Source of the DNA: Bradyrhizobium barranii subsp. barranii
GTDB lineage: Bacteria > Pseudomonadota > Alphaproteobacteria > Rhizobiales > Xanthobacteraceae
Direction of reading: 5' to 3'
Assembly: GCF_017565645.3 (NCBI RefSeq)
Contig: NZ_CP086136.1
Location: 5,501,501-5,565,500 of the forward strand
Length of the DNA: 64,000 nucleotides
Shown here: positions 46,507 through 55,897 of the stretch, piece after piece
Layout: each line of letters begins with the position of its first letter
Position numbering within the stretch: position 1 is the stretch's first letter
Program-made: the position numbers and the translations under genes
The notes under the pieces: model-generated
Databases searched by the model: none
Told to the model about the DNA's origin: nothing
Seen by the model: only the letters and a program-made list of their open reading frames with translations

Positions 46507-48264
46507 ATGTTCGACCCCTTTAGCCAGCAAGGGGCCGGGGAGTTGAACGTCTTGAAGCGACATCTGCAAAGCACCGTACTTACATTACTTGATCGCAACA
46601 CCAGCCAGCGCGAGATTCACCGGCTGACGGGTGTCGATCGCAAGACGATCCGGCGTTATCAGGCGCTGCGGGCCGGTGCGGAGGCAAATTCCCCCGGGGA
46701 AGTGACCACCGGCTCGGTGAGCGCGGACGGCCAAATTCCTCCACCCCGACCACCGGCTTTTGGGACATCGGAAGCGACGGTCACCAGCAGCCTGGCCCGT
46801 TCGGCTTGCGAAGCGCATCGGACGTGGATCGAAGAACAGGTCCGGCTGAAGCGGAACGCGCAGGCGATTTACCAGGACCTGGTTGATCAATTTGGCTTTC
46901 CGTCCAGCTACCAGAGTGTCAAGCGGTTTGTGCGCCGGTTGCGGCACGCTGATCCTGAGCAGTTTGATCGTCTTGAGTTCCTCCCCGGCGAGGAAGCTCA
47001 GGTCGACTATGGCGAGGGCGCGCCGACGGTTGATCCGAAGAGCGGGCGGTACCGTCGTCCCCGCCTGTTCGTGATGACGCTACGCTACTCGCGGCGCAGC
47101 TTCCGGCGGGTAGTCTGGAAGTCCAGCCAACAAGTCTGGGCGCAGCTCCACGAAGAGGCGTTCCGGTATTTTGGCGGGGTCCCCAGCTATGTCGTGCTCG
47201 ACAACCTGAAGGAAGGCGTCCTCAAGCCGGATTTGTACGAGCCCCAGCTCAACCCGATTTACAGCGCGATGCTGGCTCATTACGCCGTGGTCGCCGATCC
47301 CGCGCGCGTGGCCGATCCAAATCGGAAAGGATGCGTCGAGAATGCGATTCAACATACCCAGGGCACTGCGCTGGCCGGACGGCGCTTCGAGACGCTGGAG
47401 GCGCAAAACGAGTTCTTGAGGCACTGGGAGGAGAACTGGGCTTCCAAACGCATCCACGGCAGCACGCGCCGTCAGGTCGAGGCGATGTTCCAGGAAGAGA
47501 AGCCGCACCTGCGGCCGCTGCCTGTCGCTCCCTTCCGCATCTTCACCGAAGTCGTCCGGACTGTCTGCGACGACACCACCGTACGCGTCGACAACAGCTA
47601 TTACGCCGCGCGGCCCGCGCCGATCGGCAGCCAGGTCGTCGTGCGCATCTACACCACCACGATCGAGATCCGTGATCGCCACACCCGTGCGCTGCTGCGT
47701 GTTCATTCCCGGATGGCGCACCCCGGTTCTGTCGTCCTGCCGACCAGCGAACGGCCGTTCAACCCGTCGCGGCAAACCGCCGTGCTGCTGGCGAGCGCCG
47801 AGCGCATCGGACCGCAGACCAGGGCCTTGTGCCAGCAGGTGTTCGACACCGAAGGGCGCCCCGGACAGCGCGCGATGTGGGGCATTGTCGGGCTGGGCCG
47901 GAAGTATCCGGCGCGGCTGGTCGAGCAGGCCTGCGCGCACGCCATCGACAACCGCATCTACCGCTACAAGCACGTGCGTGCGACCGTCGAGCGGTTGTTC
48001 GAACAGGCGATCGAGCAGGTTGGAGTGACGCCACAGCCGGCATCGCCGCTCACCCAGGATCATCCGCTGATCCGTACCCCCGCGGAATACGGCGACCTCT
48101 TCAGCCGCGCTGTGCGGCGCGACGCCGACGACAATGGTCGGCAGGCCGAGGCTCACGACGATCACGCCACGGCAATCCGCGCTCGTGTCGCCTGCGCAAC
48201 CCCGGCCAACTCCGGCGCCACGAGCGCTCCCGCTGCACCTTCTCACCTTAAACTGGAGACCTAG
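46507..48264 (+). CDS. istA: IstA transposase of IS21 element 2
   Basis: A 585-residue IS21 transposase. The HTH is in HRLTGVDRKTIRRYQALRAG; the integrase core shows QVDYGEGAPTVDP, YVVLDNLKEGVLKP and GCVENAIQHTQ as the DDE blocks. The C-terminal Mu-like beta domain (VRVDNSYYAARPAPIGSQVV) follows. The istB gene starts 4 bp after the stop. Confidence 0.92.
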   Translation: MFDPFSQQGAGELNVLKRHLQSTVLTLLDRNTSQREIHRLTGVDRKTIRRYQALRAGAEANSPGEVTTGSVSADGQIPPPRPPAFGTSEATVTSSLARSACEAHRTWIEEQVRLKRNAQAIYQDLVDQFGFPSSYQSVKRFVRRLRHADPEQFDRLEFLPGEEAQVDYGEGAPTVDPKSGRYRRPRLFVMTLRYSRRSFRRVVWKSSQQVWAQLHEEAFRYFGGVPSYVVLDNLKEGVLKPDLYEPQLNPIYSAMLAHYAVVADPARVADPNRKGCVENAIQHTQGTALAGRRFETLEAQNEFLRHWEENWASKRIHGSTRRQVEAMFQEEKPHLRPLPVAPFRIFTEVVRTVCDDTTVRVDNSYYAARPAPIGSQVVVRIYTTTIEIRDRHTRALLRVHSRMAHPGSVVLPTSERPFNPSRQTAVLLASAERIGPQTRALCQQVFDTEGRPGQRAMWGIVGLGRKYPARLVEQACAHAIDNRIYRYKHVRATVERLFEQAIEQVGVTPQPASPLTQDHPLIRTPAEYGDLFSRAVRRDADDNGRQAEAHDDHATAIRARVACATPANSGATSAPAAPSHLKLET

Positions 48265-48268
48265 CCAC

Positions 48269-49036
48269 ATGATGACCATGCCGGAAATTGAGCGTTGCCT
48301 ACGACAGCTGCGCCTGTCGGGTGTCCGCGACACGCTGCAGACGCGCGTGCTCCAGGCGCAGGGCGCCAACCAGCCCTTCCTCGAGACCTTCTCCCTTATC
48401 CTGCAGGATGAACTGGACCGTCGTCAGTCCCGTCTTATCGAGCGGCGATACCAGCAATCCGGGCTCGACGAAAAGCTGACGCTCGCCGAGTTCGACTGGT
48501 CCTTCAATCCCAAACTGCCACGTCAGACCTGCTTCCAGCTCCACACCCTGGCGTTCATTGCCGCTGGCGAGAACGCTCTGCTTGTTGGCAAACCTGGCAC
48601 CGGGAAGTCGCACATCGCCAAGGCGATTGCCTATCAGGCGATCCTGCAAAGCCACAAGGTCCAGTATCTTGAGACCGACGACTTCTTCCACCGCTACGCC
48701 CTGAACTCTCCGGCACAACGCGAGGTCCGGCTGCGAACCATCATCGACTGCGATCTCCTCGTGCTGGACGATCTATTCCTCGCACGCGCCATCCCCGACG
48801 ACGCCGGCACTTTGCTGCAGACCCTGATCCATCAGCGTTACAAACTGCGCCGCAGCGTCATCGTCACCTCCAATCGCGTCGTGCAGGATTGGGGGGCATA
48901 CCTTGGGGACAACACTATGAGCACGACGATCCTCGATCGCCTTATGCATCATTGCCATCTGCTTGAGTTCGACGGACGCAGCTATCGGCTCAAAGAAGCC
49001 GCTGAAGCTCTTGCCCGGGAAACAAACTCAAACTAA
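48269..49036 (+). CDS. istB: IstB ATPase of IS21 element 2
   Basis: A 255-residue AAA+ ATPase helper with Walker A GKPGTGKSH and Walker B CDLLVLDDLFLA. ATG 48269 follows GGAGAC and istA by a few bases. IstB proteins assemble on target DNA and activate IstA. Confidence 0.93.
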   Translation: MMTMPEIERCLRQLRLSGVRDTLQTRVLQAQGANQPFLETFSLILQDELDRRQSRLIERRYQQSGLDEKLTLAEFDWSFNPKLPRQTCFQLHTLAFIAAGENALLVGKPGTGKSHIAKAIAYQAILQSHKVQYLETDDFFHRYALNSPAQREVRLRTIIDCDLLVLDDLFLARAIPDDAGTLLQTLIHQRYKLRRSVIVTSNRVVQDWGAYLGDNTMSTTILDRLMHHCHLLEFDGRSYRLKEAAEALARETNSN

Positions 49037-49509
49037 CAGTCCCTTGTCCTGCCTCGCGGGTGGAGGAATTTGACTGACCACACCCGGAGGAATTTGAAGT
49101 GACCCGCGGGGATCATTCGGTCGCGGCGAGACGGTCTACGACCCTTGGCACTATGTGCCCGTGCTTGTGCGCAAGCCCGGTGCCTTGCGTAATGGCGCTC
49201 CCTTCAAGGACTGGGTGCTGCCCGCAGCGATTGAGCGTGTACGGCGCAAACTCGCCGGTGCCGACGATGGCAATCGACAGATGGTCGATATCCTCAATGC
49301 GGTGCTGACAGACGGATTGCCCGCGGTGGAAGCCGCCTGCGCCGAGGCGGTCGCTCATGGCGTTCATTCCGCCGATGTCGTGCTCAACATCCTGGCTCGT
49401 CAACGTGAACCTGCCCCACCGGCCAACATCATGACGCCGGCCGCCTTGACGCTTCGCCATGCGCCGATCGCCGATTGTGCCGCTACGACAACCTCCGGAG
49501 GACAAACTG

Positions 49510-50373
49510 ATGGAACGAACCCAAATCTTCGATCTCATGGGCGAGCTTAAGCTCTACGGCATGAAGGCCGCCTTCGACGAGATCATGGCGACCGCCGTCA
49601 AACGCCAGCACGAACCCCAGCGCATCGTCGGCGATCTGCTCTCCGCCGAGATCAACGAGAAGCAGGCCCGCTCGATCAAATACCAGCTCACCATCGCCAA
49701 GTTGCCGCTTGCAAAGGACATCGCAGACTTCCAGTTCGACGCCACGCCGATCAACCAGACGCTTGTCAATGATCTCGCCGGCGGCGGCTTCATCGCCCAG
49801 CAACGCAACGTCGTCCTGGTCGGTGGAACGGGCACCGGCAAGACCCATCTGGCCATCGCTATCGCGCGAAGCTGCATCCGATCCGGCGCCCGTGGCCGCT
49901 TCTATAACGTGGTCGACCTCGTCAACCGCCTCGAGACCGAGACCCGCAACGGGCGACAGGGCCGGCTTGCCGAGCACCTAACCCGCATGGACTTCATTGT
50001 CCTGGACGAGCTCGGATATTTGCCCTTTGCCCAGTCCGGCGGTCAGCTTCTCTTCCACCTCGTCAGCCGGCTTTATGAGCGCGCCTCCGTCCTCGTCACC
50101 ACCAATCTGGCATTCGGCGAGTGGCCGAGCGTGTTCGGCGATGCCAAGATGACGACCGCGCTGCTCGACCGGCTGACTCATCACTGCGACATCGTCGAGA
50201 CCGGTAACGACAGCTGGCGCTTTAAAAGCCGCGACGACGATCAAACAACCCGCGCTCGCGCCGTCTCCGCAACCCCGGCCAGCTCCGACGCCGCGAGCGC
50301 TACCATCAAGACTCGCCGATCAAAGGGGTCCCCTTTGGACGCCGATCGGGGGTCCCAGTCCAACGCCGATTGA
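49510..50373 (+). CDS. istB: IstB ATPase of IS21 element 1
   Basis: A 287-residue IstB with Walker [10 protein letters not shown] and Walker [16 protein letters not shown] 49510 ([17 protein letters not shown]) has a GGAGGAC ribosome site and overlaps the end of istA by about 40 bp. The last 30 residues run into the IS terminus. It is intact although its istA partner is interrupted. Confidence 0.92.
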   Translation: MERTQIFDLMGELKLYGMKAAFDEIMATAVKRQHEPQRIVGDLLSAEINEKQARSIKYQLTIAKLPLAKDIADFQFDATPINQTLVNDLAGGGFIAQQRNVVLVGGTGTGKTHLAIAIARSCIRSGARGRFYNVVDLVNRLETETRNGRQGRLAEHLTRMDFIVLDELGYLPFAQSGGQLLFHLVSRLYERASVLVTTNLAFGEWPSVFGDAKMTTALLDRLTHHCDIVETGNDSWRFKSRDDDQTTRARAVSATPASSDAASATIKTRRSKGSPLDADRGSQSNAD

Positions 50374-50374
50374 C

Positions 50375-50556
50375 AGCTGGGCCAGATCGGCCACCGTCGC
50401 CTGCTCCCGCACCGCTTCCAGCGCGATCTTTGCCTTCAACGCCGCGTCGATCTTCCGTCGTGTCTTCTTCGTCATCATGCCCTCCGTCTATCAAACGGAG
50501 CGGCCCTTTTCCAACTTAGCCTCTGGTCCCAAAACCGGGGTCCATTTCAGACATCA
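50375..50556 (-). pseudogene. Remnant of another IS3-family element (orfA start and terminus)
   Basis: From ATG 50478 the frame gives MMTKKTRRKIDAALKAKIAL, then EAVREQATVADLAQL, an IS3 OrfA N-terminus distinct from the four-copy element. It is cut by IS21 element 1. Upstream lies its terminal region (TCTGAAATGGACCCCGGTTT), ending near 50556. Confidence 0.65.
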
Positions 50557-51058
50557 GTGCCTCATCCTAGTGGTGGCTGCAGCGAGCCGGGACAAGTACG
50601 GCGCCGGGCTTAAATTGGCCCGGCGGCGGTAAGGTTCAATCTGTTGGGATGCCAACTCAAAGGCCCGCTGGTTCACTGGCGGGCCTACCACCAATAAGCA
50701 ACCCCTGCCGGTTTACGACAGGGGCTGCCGCGGATGGATGGCCTGAGGCTAGCGCCGGGGCGTCTAGGTGTCACGCCAAGGACCCGCTGAAAGTCAACGC
50801 CGCTCGGCGCCTCGCAGCTAGCAGATTTGTTAAGCAGCGCGCACAAATAAGCGGCTTCTTAGGGCCGTGTCGGGTTCGATCACGTGTACCAGGGCGGAAT
50901 ACACGTTTTGGTTTTACCAATTGTTCTGCAGTACGCATTGCGACCACCAGTCACGCTAGCGGTTCGCCAGCTTGACCGATCGAAAAGCGGTCGCGCAAGC
51001 CGTGGTCCCCCGACACACGGGCTTTCTAACTCAACGATGCTGCGATATTTTAAAAGCC
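50557..51058. other. Gene-free stretch with hairpins
   Basis: AGGCCCGC (50661-50668) pairs with GCGGGCCT (50679-50686), and CAACCCCTG with CAGGGGCTG shortly after. These look like terminator or leader structures. No convincing coding frame. Confidence 0.5.
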
Positions 51059-51316
51059 ATGCCTCGGAGCGCAAACCGTAACCTGCCGAAATCTGCAGAC
51101 CTATTGGCCGCCAAGGACGAGCTTCTTGCTGGTCGACGGATCGTCATTGGTGCTTCGGCTGGACCGCGTCTTAGCGGGAAGAAAGGCATCGTTCTTGGTC
51201 AGGGAGCGACGGCCACTCAGGTCAAGGTGCTCTTAGACGGTGCCAAGGGCTACGTGATTCTCCATGCGCGATACGTTGATCTATTCGAGGATCGATCCGC
51301 TACCGAGGGGGTCTAG
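51059..51316 (+). CDS. Small KOW/SH3-like protein
   Basis: An 85-residue protein from ATG 51059. ELLAGRRIVIGASAGPRLSG, followed by KKGIVLGQGATATQVKVLLD, has the alternating strands and the G-KGIV turn of KOW-like domains, which bind RNA or ribosomal partners. This is fold-level inference. The next gene begins 2 bp after its stop. Confidence 0.5.
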   Translation: MPRSANRNLPKSADLLAAKDELLAGRRIVIGASAGPRLSGKKGIVLGQGATATQVKVLLDGAKGYVILHARYVDLFEDRSATEGV

Positions 51317-51317
51317 A

Positions 51318-51539
51318 ATGACCGAAATGAAGGCGCGGTACGTTGTTTGGTATGAGCGACCGGTGACCGGCCGGTTCACCGTACTGGATCTTTCACTAGA
51401 TGTGCCTGCGATCGGAAAAGGCGGGAAGCCTCTGTCTGGCTTGTCGCACTCCATTGCTGAAGCAGAGGCCGATAGACTGAACGCTGCCCGCAGCCGACCG
51501 AGGGGCCCAGAAAGGGGATGGACGGAAAGGGGCAATTGA
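51318..51539 (+). CDS. Small hypothetical protein
   Basis: A 73-residue protein from ATG 51318, with GAGGGGG upstream. YVVWYERPVTGRFTVLDLSL and HSIAEAEADRLNAARSR suggest a beta-hairpin plus helix. It is coupled to the preceding gene. Function unknown. Bases 51540-51720 after it hold no gene. Confidence 0.5.
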   Translation: MTEMKARYVVWYERPVTGRFTVLDLSLDVPAIGKGGKPLSGLSHSIAEAEADRLNAARSRPRGPERGWTERGN

Positions 51540-51720
51540 ACCGCCGGGCGACGCATCGTCGGCGCTTAAAGCGCTAGGAAATAACGAAGGCCGCAGTGAT
51601 TGAAGTCGCCGCGGCCCGCGCATGGTCAAATCAGACCGGGTAAAAAGATCTAAGTGAAATATGGCCAAATGCACTATGCGACCTGATCATCCTTTGTGGG
51701 ACTTCTGGATGCTCGGGGAC

Positions 51721-51750
51721 AAGTGGCCGATCCGAACGGATCGGCCACTT
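51721..51750 (-). terminator. Perfect 14-bp stem after the ligase/sulfatase chimera
   Basis: AAGTGGCCGATCCG and CGGATCGGCCACTT around an AA loop, 14 bp beyond the chimera stop codon on the minus strand. Confidence 0.7.
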
Positions 51751-51763
51751 CTGACGTTCGCGA

Positions 51764-52825
51764 CTAATCGCTGCGACCGGCAATTTTGGCCTGCTTGATC
51801 TGTTGCAGCACCTGGTCGAGGTTGTAGCTCGCCGGGTCCTGGAGCGGCGGGTACGCAATATAGGTCTCGAGTTCCTTCAGCCACAGCGACTGGCCGATGG
51901 GCAGCATGTTCCAGTCATAGACGTAGGCTGTAGAAGGGGAGCCGATTGTGCCGCCCAGACCCATGAGTGTCTTGTATTGTGAACCGATCGAGGTCTCGAA
52001 CGGGTCTCGCTTGATATTGACGACCTGGGCCCAGTGATAGGGAGCCGCACCGGCAATAAAGCCCTGCGGCGCGTCGGATACCATCGTGAAGTAGATCTTC
52101 CAGTTCTTGTAGCGGACCGCCGACGGATCCTTGCCCGAATAGTAGAAGAAGGTATCGCGCGCCGACGTTTCCGAACGCCCGGAAAGGTATTCGGTCTGAT
52201 CGACGCCATCGAGCGTCGTCTTCACGATGCCGGGATATTGACCGGCCTCGATACGCTTCTTCAGCGCATCTCCCTTTGCGCCACCGGCGATGTTGACAAA
52301 CGTCGGCAGCCAGTCGAGCGCCGCGAATATCTCGTTCTTGATGGTGCCGGGCTTGATGACCCCCGGCCAGCGAACGACCAACGGAGCGCGCATGCCGCCT
52401 TCCCAGGTGCTCAGCTTGCCGCCCTTGAACGGAGCGGTGCCGCCGTCCGGAAAGGTGATGGTTTCGGCGCCGTTGTCGGTGGTGAACACGACGATCGTGT
52501 TGTCGAGCTGACCCATGTCCTGGAGCTTCTTGAGCACATAGCCGATGTTGTCATCCATCTGCTTCATGCCGGCCTCGTTGAGGCCCCAGTCCTTGCCGCC
52601 GGGCTCGCCGACCATGGCCGCGTACTTGTCATTCAGCACGGTCGTGATGTGCATGCGCGCAGGGTTGTACCAGTCGTGCCCGTTGCGGGTGAATAGCCGC
52701 ACGGTCTTTCCGTGGCGCTCGACGCGCAGGCGATAGCCGTCATACTTGATTTCGTGGATCCAGTCGGGCCCGGCCGGCACCACCTTGGCGGCGGTCGGCA
52801 GGCAAAATTCGAACGCGGTACGCAT
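51764..52825 (-). pseudogene. Chimera: N-terminus of ATP-dependent DNA ligase joined to C-terminal arylsulfatase
   Basis: The first about 52 residues (MRTAFEFCLPTAAKVVPAGP, then DWIHEIKYDGYRLRVERHGK) match small ATP-dependent DNA ligases and contain the nucleotidyl-lysine motif KYDG. At about 52670 the frame switches seamlessly to an arylsulfatase (YNPARMHITTVL, MKQMDDNIGYVLKKLQDMGQ, FTTDNGAETITFPDG) and ends QIKQAKIAGRSD. The sulfatase lacks its first half, including the CxPxR formylglycine site, so it cannot be active; the ligase lacks almost all catalytic motifs. The start at 52825 follows ligase similarity. An internal deletion joined two genes in frame. Confidence 0.78.
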
Positions 52826-53022
52826 GCTGCGGAGATAGGGATCGTCTTTCCCATAAGAAGGGGCAGCATTGTCGGTTTTGACCCGAAGCCGACTATCTTG
52901 TCCCCAGGAGCCCAAAACGGACGTCCATTCGTTTGCGTCGATCTGACACCAAGTCCGCGGGCGAGACAGAGGAACATCAATTCAGCGCGCCCGTTGAAGC
53001 CTTTCATCGAGAGGAGGCCAAA

Positions 53023-53277
53023 ATGAAGCTTGCCACAATTCTGGTTCTCGGTTCCCTCGCCATTGGCTCAGCAGCGAGAGCAGACCAACCCGGGCCTGAC
53101 TGGATGCCGATGGAGCAAGTGAAGGCCAAGGTCATGGAGTCGGGCTATTCGCAGGTCACTAAGCTTGAAGCCGACGACGGCCAATGGGAGGGCGAAGGCA
53201 TCAAGAACGGACAGAAGATGGAATTCCACGCCGACCCTAAGACCGGCGTGATCGTGCGCGAAAAGCCAGACCACTAG
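53023..53277 (+). CDS. Small periplasmic PepSY-domain protein
   Basis: An 84-residue protein with a signal peptide (MKLATILVLGSLAIGSAARA) followed by one PepSY-like unit: EQVKAKVMESGYSQVTKLEA, then QKMEFHADPKTGVIVRE. GAGGAGG precedes ATG 53023. Such small proteins are thought to modulate periplasmic enzymes or sensors. It stands alone between the chimera and a small HTH gene. Confidence 0.78.
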   Translation: MKLATILVLGSLAIGSAARADQPGPDWMPMEQVKAKVMESGYSQVTKLEADDGQWEGEGIKNGQKMEFHADPKTGVIVREKPDH

Positions 53278-53384
53278 CTTTGAGAAGATGCAAGGTGGGT
53301 GGCCAGTTGAGCCGCCCCCTGGGGGCATTACAGTATTGACGCATCAGCATCTGGCCCGAAACGACAATCGGGATCGCACTGCAA

Positions 53385-53582
53385 ATGCGCACCAAGGATG
53401 TCACCAAAGCCGCCGCGCTCTATATGCTCAAGAATGGTCTTGCGAGCTATAAGGAAGTCGCCGAGCTTTCCGGTCGATCACGGCAACTCATTCGCATTTG
53501 GGGCGGGAAGGTTGGTGCACCGGGAGCCCGAAAACGATATCTGAAGAAGGTCTGGACCCGCGCTAAACGGTTGCGCGGTTGA
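53385..53582 (+). CDS. Small HTH protein
   Basis: A 65-residue basic protein. AALYMLKNGLASYKEVAELS, followed by GRSRQLIRIWGGKV, is a helix-turn-helix of the kind found in IS orfA and small regulators. The tail is Arg/Lys-rich. It could be a regulator or an IS fragment. Confidence 0.55.
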   Translation: MRTKDVTKAAALYMLKNGLASYKEVAELSGRSRQLIRIWGGKVGAPGARKRYLKKVWTRAKRLRG

Positions 53583-53618
53583 CCGCTGGGTTCGAGGCCG
53601 CAGTTGCGAGCGCGTGGT

Positions 53619-54017
53619 CTACTTCGGAAACAACTTGTCCCGGATGTAGCGCGACGTGGGCGTGAGTCTGATGCCGCGCGGCTTGCGCCAAGCCGCTTTG
53701 TCGATCTCGTTCTTATCGCCGATCCTCAGGGCACCGGACGCCTTCTTGGCCACAAAGATCGCGTCGCTCATCTGTCGTCCGGACTGACGGTTTTTTCCCT
53801 TTACCTCTTTCCAGAGCTTCACTGGCCCAAGTTTTAGCTTCGGCAGTTCCTCGGTGATCTCGCGGCGAAGACACTTCCTCTCACTTTCACCCGCACGCTT
53901 ACGGCCGCCCGGGAACGCCCAGCGCTTATCGCGCCGTCGTCGGACCAGAAGTACTCGCCCATTCTTAGCGGCGACAAGTTTCGAGGATTTAGCCATCTTC
54001 CTACGAATCGATTTCAC
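53619..54017 (-). CDS. NUDIX hydrolase
   Basis: A 132-residue NUDIX protein. The box GRKRAGE-SERKCLR-REITEE fits G-x5-E-x7-RE-x2-EE, with Leu-Pro where x-Gly is usual. WAFPGG precedes it as in most members. ATG 53996 (MAKSSKLVAA) is an alternative start. Substrate unknown; nucleotide diphosphates are typical. It ends 22 bp before IS256. Confidence 0.85.
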   Translation of the reverse strand: MKSIRRKMAKSSKLVAAKNGRVLLVRRRRDKRWAFPGGRKRAGESERKCLRREITEELPKLKLGPVKLWKEVKGKNRQSGRQMSDAIFVAKKASGALRIGDKNEIDKAAWRKPRGIRLTPTSRYIRDKLFPK

Positions 54018-54038
54018 AATCCGGCATCAGTTTACAGC

Positions 54039-55458
54039 GGGGTTCGCCCGAGCTATGGCTGATTTTGGGTGACGCGGCCTGATCAGGCGGCGTGGCTTTC
54101 AGTGTTCGGAATGACTTCGATTCCGTCGATGAACTTTACACCGGCGATGACTTTCGGCAACTGGTTCGTGCTCTTCAATCGCCGCCAGGTCTTCGATGCG
54201 GCGTCGATGAGCTTGAACACCATCAGCTTTGCAGTTTGTTGCGACAGCGATCCCTTGGTCCGCACCGTTCGGTGGCGCACCGTGGCGAAGACGCTCTCGA
54301 TCGGGTTCGAGCTGCGTAGGTGGATCCAGTGCTCAGCAGGGAAGTCGAAGAAGGCGAGCAGCGCATGGCGATCCTTGATCAGGCACTCCACCGCACGTCC
54401 GTATTTGACGTGGTATTTCTCGACGAAGACGTCGATCGCGGTTTCAGCTTCGGCCCGGTGTGGGGCCAGATAGATGTTCCGCAGGTCGTTCTTCATGGGG
54501 CCCTGCACGGATTTGGCGACCTTGTCGAGTACGTTGCTCACTTTATGGCACCAGCATCGTTGGTGCCGCGTGCCGGGAAAGGCCTCGTCCAGTGCCTTCC
54601 AGAAGCCGAGGGCGCCGTCGCCGATGGCGAGTTGCGGGGCAATCCGTAACCCGCGTTGCCGCAGGTCGATCAGGAGTTCGCGCCAGCTCTGCGCGCTCTC
54701 GCGCACGCCGACCTGGAAGCCGATCAGCTCCTTCTTGCCTTCCGGCGTGGTGCCAATCAGCACCAGCATGCATTCGCTGTGATCTTCCATGCGGGCCTGC
54801 AGGTACACGCCATCGGCCCAGATGTAGACATAGCGACGCGCCGACAGATCGCGTCTCTGCCAGCGTTCGTACTCGACCTGCCAATCGGCCTTCAGGCCGG
54901 CGATCACCGAAGGCGACAGGTTCGGCGCATCCTTGCCGAGCAGCGCCGAGAGCGCCTCCTGGAAGTCGCCGGTCGAGATGCCGCGCAAATAGAGGACCGG
55001 GATCAAGGCATCCAGGCTCTTCGTCCGCCGCGCCCATAGCGGCAGGATTGCCGAACTGAAGCGGAGGCGGTCGCCTGGCCCGCTCGCTCCGCGGTCGCGG
55101 ACCTTGGGACGAGCGACCTCCACCGGACCGATGCCGGTCGCAATCTCGCGCACCGGACCGTGCCCATGTCGGACCAGGCGCGCTCGACCGTCGGGCAGCG
55201 TCAGATTGGCCGTGCTGGCCAGAAACGCGCCAACCTCGATCTCGATCGCCCTGGCAAGCAGGTCCCGCGCGCCGGCACGAACGATATCGGTCAGTGGATC
55301 ATCAACCGCGGACGGCTGACGGAAAGCAAGAACATTGGTAGTCTCGGTCATGGCGTATCGCTCTCCTCGAGAGGTTCTGGCAGGCTCGTCACCCGCCTCG
55401 ATACGCCGCCTTCCTCACACCGTCATCACCCAGATTCCGCCATAGCTCGGTTCGCCCC
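54039..55458 (-). mobile_element. IS256-family element (1420 bp)
   Basis: Imperfect inverted ends. The left end reads GGGGTTCGCCCGAGCTATGG and the right end, inward, GGGGCGAACCGAGCTATGGC; both continue to TGGGTGA. No 8-9 bp duplication is visible at the flanks. Confidence 0.85.
54083..55351 (-). CDS. IS256-family (mutator-type) transposase
   Basis: A 422-residue transposase. The DDE segments include YIWADGVYLQAR, AIGDGALGFWKAL with the RHQRCWCHKVSNVL block, and SSNPIESVFATVRHRT. Intact and probably active. Confidence 0.93.
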   Translation of the reverse strand: MTETTNVLAFRQPSAVDDPLTDIVRAGARDLLARAIEIEVGAFLASTANLTLPDGRARLVRHGHGPVREIATGIGPVEVARPKVRDRGASGPGDRLRFSSAILPLWARRTKSLDALIPVLYLRGISTGDFQEALSALLGKDAPNLSPSVIAGLKADWQVEYERWQRRDLSARRYVYIWADGVYLQARMEDHSECMLVLIGTTPEGKKELIGFQVGVRESAQSWRELLIDLRQRGLRIAPQLAIGDGALGFWKALDEAFPGTRHQRCWCHKVSNVLDKVAKSVQGPMKNDLRNIYLAPHRAEAETAIDVFVEKYHVKYGRAVECLIKDRHALLAFFDFPAEHWIHLRSSNPIESVFATVRHRTVRTKGSLSQQTAKLMVFKLIDAASKTWRRLKSTNQLPKVIAGVKFIDGIEVIPNTESHAA

Positions 55459-55648
55459 GCAGTGAAGAGCATCGTTCCCCTATGATTACGGAGCAATCGG
55501 TTTACGTCCACGTCGCTGGTTCGCGCTGGGCCAACGACTGGTCGCGCTGTGCGTATCGGGCGGGTGAGCGCCGAAGGCGGCTCTTGTGGACCCGCCGATG
55601 AAGTCGCCAGCGACCGTTCGGCGCTACTGCGAAGGCGCTTGGGGCCGC

Positions 55649-55897
55649 TCACAAGGCACAGTGCCGCCAGCCGTCCTTGTCGACCTCCACCCGAAAGCCT
55701 TCCGGCATGCGCGGCACTTCACCTTCGCCAGCAGCGTTGCAGGCCGGGCAGGGTGCGCCAGCGCCGCCACAGGTGCAGGCGCGCGCGCCGTCCCAGGGGC
55801 GGTCCGGGTGGTTCTCGCAAACCCAGCCGAGATCGTCACAGTTGGCGCACGTCGTAGCCATTGCACCGGCCGCCAGGGGCTTTTCGTCGCTGGGCAT
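55649..55897 (-). CDS. Cys-rich small protein
   Basis: Up to 82 residues; ATG 55861 (MATTCANCDDLGWVCENHPD) is a likely start. CANC, WVC, CTC and CPAC motifs form a probable DnaJ-like or zinc-ribbon pair (RACTCGGAGAPCPACNAAGE). Small proteins of this kind are frequent in Bradyrhizobium. If the upstream ATG 55897 is used, it overlaps the preceding gene's stop by 4 bp. Confidence 0.65.
   Translation of the reverse strand: MPSDEKPLAAGAMATTCANCDDLGWVCENHPDRPWDGARACTCGGAGAPCPACNAAGEGEVPRMPEGFRVEVDKDGWRHCAL

Larger units (their letters stand above)
46400..49111 (+). mobile_element. IS21-family element 2 (2712 bp), inserted in istA of element 1
   Basis: The ends are CCCCGTGGGTCGGTC at the left and, inward from the right, CCCCGCGGGTCACTTC. 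ATCATTCGG flanks both sides (46391-46399 and 49112-49120), a 9-bp target duplication. Both transposition genes are intact. Confidence 0.9.
45273..49550 (+). pseudogene. istA: IstA transposase of IS21 element 1, split by IS21 element 2
   Basis: The 5' part (to 46399) encodes the HTH (RELGVSRKVVRKVIRSEA) and integrase core (AYQFDWSHEVVLLSG, RGIYDNMKTAVETIF, GWEKGQVENQV) up to AEHPRSFG. After the inserted element and a 9-bp duplication, the same frame resumes at 49121 with RGETVYDPWHYVPVL and ends at 49550, overlapping the istB start. Rejoined length is about 518 residues, normal for IstA. Confidence 0.85.
45214..50374 (+). mobile_element. IS21-family element 1, interrupted by a second IS21 element
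   Basis: The ends are approximate. The left end reads GTAATCGGCATCCAATCGGG and the right end, inward, TGTCAATCGGCGTTGGACTG. Both are followed by GGACCCC, and an inner AGGGTCC-type repeat is present. It contains istA (split) and istB. The left end truncates a DyP gene and the right end truncates an IS3-type orfA. Confidence 0.78.
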
